From Candidatus Nanohaloarchaea archaeon (GTDB lineage Archaea; Nanohalarchaeota; Nanosalinia; Nanosalinales; JAHENU01): DNA of 6,667 nt. The stretch spans positions 1 to 6,667 of the forward strand of contig JAHENU010000064.1 of assembly GCA_018609855.1 (NCBI GenBank). The letters run 5' to 3'. Below are positions 5,404-6,667 of this stretch, piece after piece; positions within the stretch are counted from its first letter, which is position 1; each line of letters begins with the position of its first letter. Under the pieces are notes generated by a model. That model did not search any database and was not told the origin of the DNA. It saw nothing but the letters and a program-made list of their open reading frames with translations. The position numbers and the translations under genes were made by a program.

Positions 5404-5472
5404 ATGAATCCTTTGTCATCATTTCTTATCGATGCACAAATATTTCCCGTTAGTTATTGTGACCATAGCTGA
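5404..5472 (+). CDS. Short overlapping leader frame (22 codons) with the only strong Shine-Dalgarno
   Basis: ATG at 5404 lies nine bases after AAGGAG (5389-5394), the best ribosome site in this spacer. Its frame encodes 22 residues starting MNPLSSFLIDAQ and ends with TGA at 5470-5472, overlapping the first 41 bases of the EamA gene in another frame. It may be a regulatory leader peptide. Alternatively it is the true start of the permease, separated from it by a one-base indel or a ribosomal frameshift: nine codons plus one base lie between the two ATGs. Which of these is right cannot be decided from one sequence. Confidence 0.35.
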   Translation: MNPLSSFLIDAQIFPVSYCDHS

Positions 5473-6412
5473 AGCGACAATTGGCATTTTCGTGAAATTA
5501 ACAGGAGACGCCGTGCCGATTTTCACCTTGCACTTCTATCGCGTTCTCTTTGCTTTTCTCCTCATTACTGCTGTCATGCCGTTCCTTGATTCACGTTTCT
5601 ACCGGATTTCGCGAAAAGAAATTGTTCCTGCGGCCATTATTGGGCTGTTAATCGCATTGCAGATAAGTTTCTTCAATACCGCTATGAAACTTGGTCCTGT
5701 TGCTAACGCCGTTGTGTTTTGGAGCGCATATCCATTCTTTGTCTTTATTTTTTCATCATTGTTTTTAAATGAAAAGCCTAGAACAACACACTTCTTTATA
5801 TTCTTATTAGCCATTGCTGGCATTGTCATTGCCAAGCCGCTGTCCTCTGGCAATATGCTTGGGAATTTTATCGCTATGGCTACTAGTCTCATTTTTGCCT
5901 CATTAATCACATACATGCGATTTGAAGACCGCACAGAAACAACCGGCATTTTATTCTGGTTCTTTCTATTTACTGTTATTTTCCTGCTCCCTTTGCCATT
6001 TATATTCGGATTTGGTTCACCTGCCGCACTTGGCGCATATTCTTTTGGCACACTTATTCCTGGAACAGTGCACTTGCCAAAATTACTATGGATTCTTGCT
6101 CTCGGCATGTTTTCCACAGGCACTGCGTATTTGTTCATTACGTTTGCCTTGCAACGCATTAATGCCAATCTCTATTCATTAGTTGACATCATCGTCTCAC
6201 CGTTATTGGCGGCAATATTTGCTTTTTTGTTTTTAGGTGAAATACCTTCTACTAGTTTAATGATTGGTGGAGCTATATTACTCATCTCAGGCTTTTGGTT
6301 GACTGCAGAGATGTCAGAGCAAATGGTAACGCCCTCTTGTTTCTTAGCCGAATACTTCAATCGTGTTAAGAGCAAAATTACAGAAGAAGATAATAGAAAG
6401 CATGTTGATTAG
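5432..6412 (+). CDS. EamA/DMT superfamily permease
   Basis: This 326-residue membrane protein has about ten hydrophobic helices arranged as two tandem EamA repeats, starting with FPLVIVTIAEATIGIFVKL (5-23). Typical features are FYRVLFAFLL after helix 1, a mid-repeat stretch running from NTAMKLGPVANA to PFFVFIFSSLFLNEKP that closes the first repeat, and its counterpart INANLYSLVDIIVSPLLAAI followed by FLFLGEIPS in the second. A hydrophilic tail of about 30 residues (from MSEQMV) follows the last helix. Family members export or import amino acids, nucleotides or other small metabolites; the substrate cannot be predicted. ATG 5432 has no Shine-Dalgarno, and the frame is closed upstream by TGA at 5405-5407. 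The strong ribosome site at 5389-5394 instead serves ATG 5404 in another frame. The stop codon overlaps that of the convergent phosphatase gene. Confidence 0.88.
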   Translation: MHKYFPLVIVTIAEATIGIFVKLTGDAVPIFTLHFYRVLFAFLLITAVMPFLDSRFYRISRKEIVPAAIIGLLIALQISFFNTAMKLGPVANAVVFWSAYPFFVFIFSSLFLNEKPRTTHFFIFLLAIAGIVIAKPLSSGNMLGNFIAMATSLIFASLITYMRFEDRTETTGILFWFFLFTVIFLLPLPFIFGFGSPAALGAYSFGTLIPGTVHLPKLLWILALGMFSTGTAYLFITFALQRINANLYSLVDIIVSPLLAAIFAFLFLGEIPSTSLMIGGAILLISGFWLTAEMSEQMVTPSCFLAEYFNRVKSKITEEDNRKHVD

Positions 6413-6667
6413 GTACGGTCATGAATTGGAGAGACAATATGGCCATTTGTTGCTAATAAATCACATTCTTGTTGATGGTAGAGCGTGTTCCACGATAGTT
6501 CTTGTTGTTCAAAATTCATTATGGAGCCATTGGCTTCATGCACAAACAAAACACCAGCGGCGATATCCCAGATGGAAATTTTTGGCGCAAAATAGCCGTC
6601 GGCACGACCACAGCCCACCCATGCCAACTCTAATGCAGCAGAGCCAAGCTTACGTACATCTTTGCCA
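6409..6667 (-). CDS. Inositol monophosphatase family protein (5' part cut off)
   Basis: The reverse strand is open from the right edge to TAA at 6409, giving the last 85 or so residues. They carry the C-terminal signature of the Mg2+-dependent IMPase superfamily: RKLGSAALELAWVGCGRADG (substrate-side helix and Gly-rich turn), then WDIAAG, where the Asp is a metal/catalytic residue, and a following EANGSIMNF in place of the common EAGG. WDIAAG rather than the WDTAA of CysQ points to an inositol- or histidinol-phosphatase-like member, but the N-terminal motifs needed to choose lie outside the window. The enzyme would be cytoplasmic and hydrolyse a small phosphate monoester. It converges on the EamA gene with a four-base stop overlap. 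The internal TTG at 6627 is not a plausible start because conserved sequence continues upstream. Confidence 0.85.
   Translation of the reverse strand, partial: GKDVRKLGSAALELAWVGCGRADGYFAPKISIWDIAAGVLFVHEANGSIMNFEQQELSWNTLYHQQECDLLATNGHIVSPIHDRT

Noticed and set aside
5599..6168. 189-codon open frame on the minus strand
   Set aside because: It lies wholly inside the EamA gene, lacks a recognisable domain, and is what a low-stop antisense frame of a hydrophobic membrane gene looks like.

Overview
This is a compact bacterial stretch with ten recognisable genes (eight complete, two cut by the window edges) plus one small probable gene. Every intergenic gap is under about 160 bases. Coding regions read cleanly with the standard bacterial code, with no sign of UGA reassignment. 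The gene mix is a short ferredoxin-reductase-like flavoprotein, a stand-alone class III cyclase, DoxX, a nitroreductase, an NrnA-like DHH phosphoesterase, a ZIP transporter, a manganese-type superoxide dismutase, an EamA/DMT permease and an inositol-monophosphatase family protein. That mix and the tight packing resemble genomes of small-genome Patescibacteria/CPR lineages, but this is only a guess from gene style. There is no rRNA or other taxonomic marker. I see no tRNA, CRISPR, transposase or prophage gene.

Layout. On the minus strand, 1-582 is the N-terminal 194 residues of an FAD/NAD(P)H oxidoreductase running off the left edge. A 152-base divergent spacer follows. Then comes a plus-strand run: class III cyclase (735-1436), DoxX (1524-1919), nitroreductase (1959-2561) and DHH phosphoesterase (2592-3596). 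This run collides tail-to-tail, with a 4-base stop-codon overlap, with a minus-strand run of superoxide dismutase (5246-4623), a 71-residue membrane protein (4587-4372) and a ZIP metal transporter (4348-3593). A second divergent spacer (5247-5403) separates sod from an EamA permease (5432-6412, plus). That permease again overlaps the next convergent gene by 4 bases, the C-terminal part of an inositol-monophosphatase-like enzyme (6667-6409, minus).

Theme. Several genes fit redox and oxygen-stress handling: flavin reductase, DoxX, nitroreductase and Mn-type SOD. The ZIP carrier lies downstream of sod and could supply its metal. The cyclase and the NrnA-like enzyme suggest nucleotide metabolism or signalling. 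None of these systems is new in itself.

The most interesting non-coding signal is the sod/eamA spacer. It holds two back-to-back promoters whose -35 boxes are the two arms of one imperfect palindrome. The permease leader that follows has its only strong Shine-Dalgarno site aimed at an overlapping 22-codon frame rather than at the permease start. The same leader can form two mutually exclusive hairpins, one of which covers that Shine-Dalgarno site. The most interesting protein-level oddity is the cyclase: it keeps both metal-binding aspartates and the transition-state Asn/Arg pair but has Leu where the purine-recognising Lys should be.
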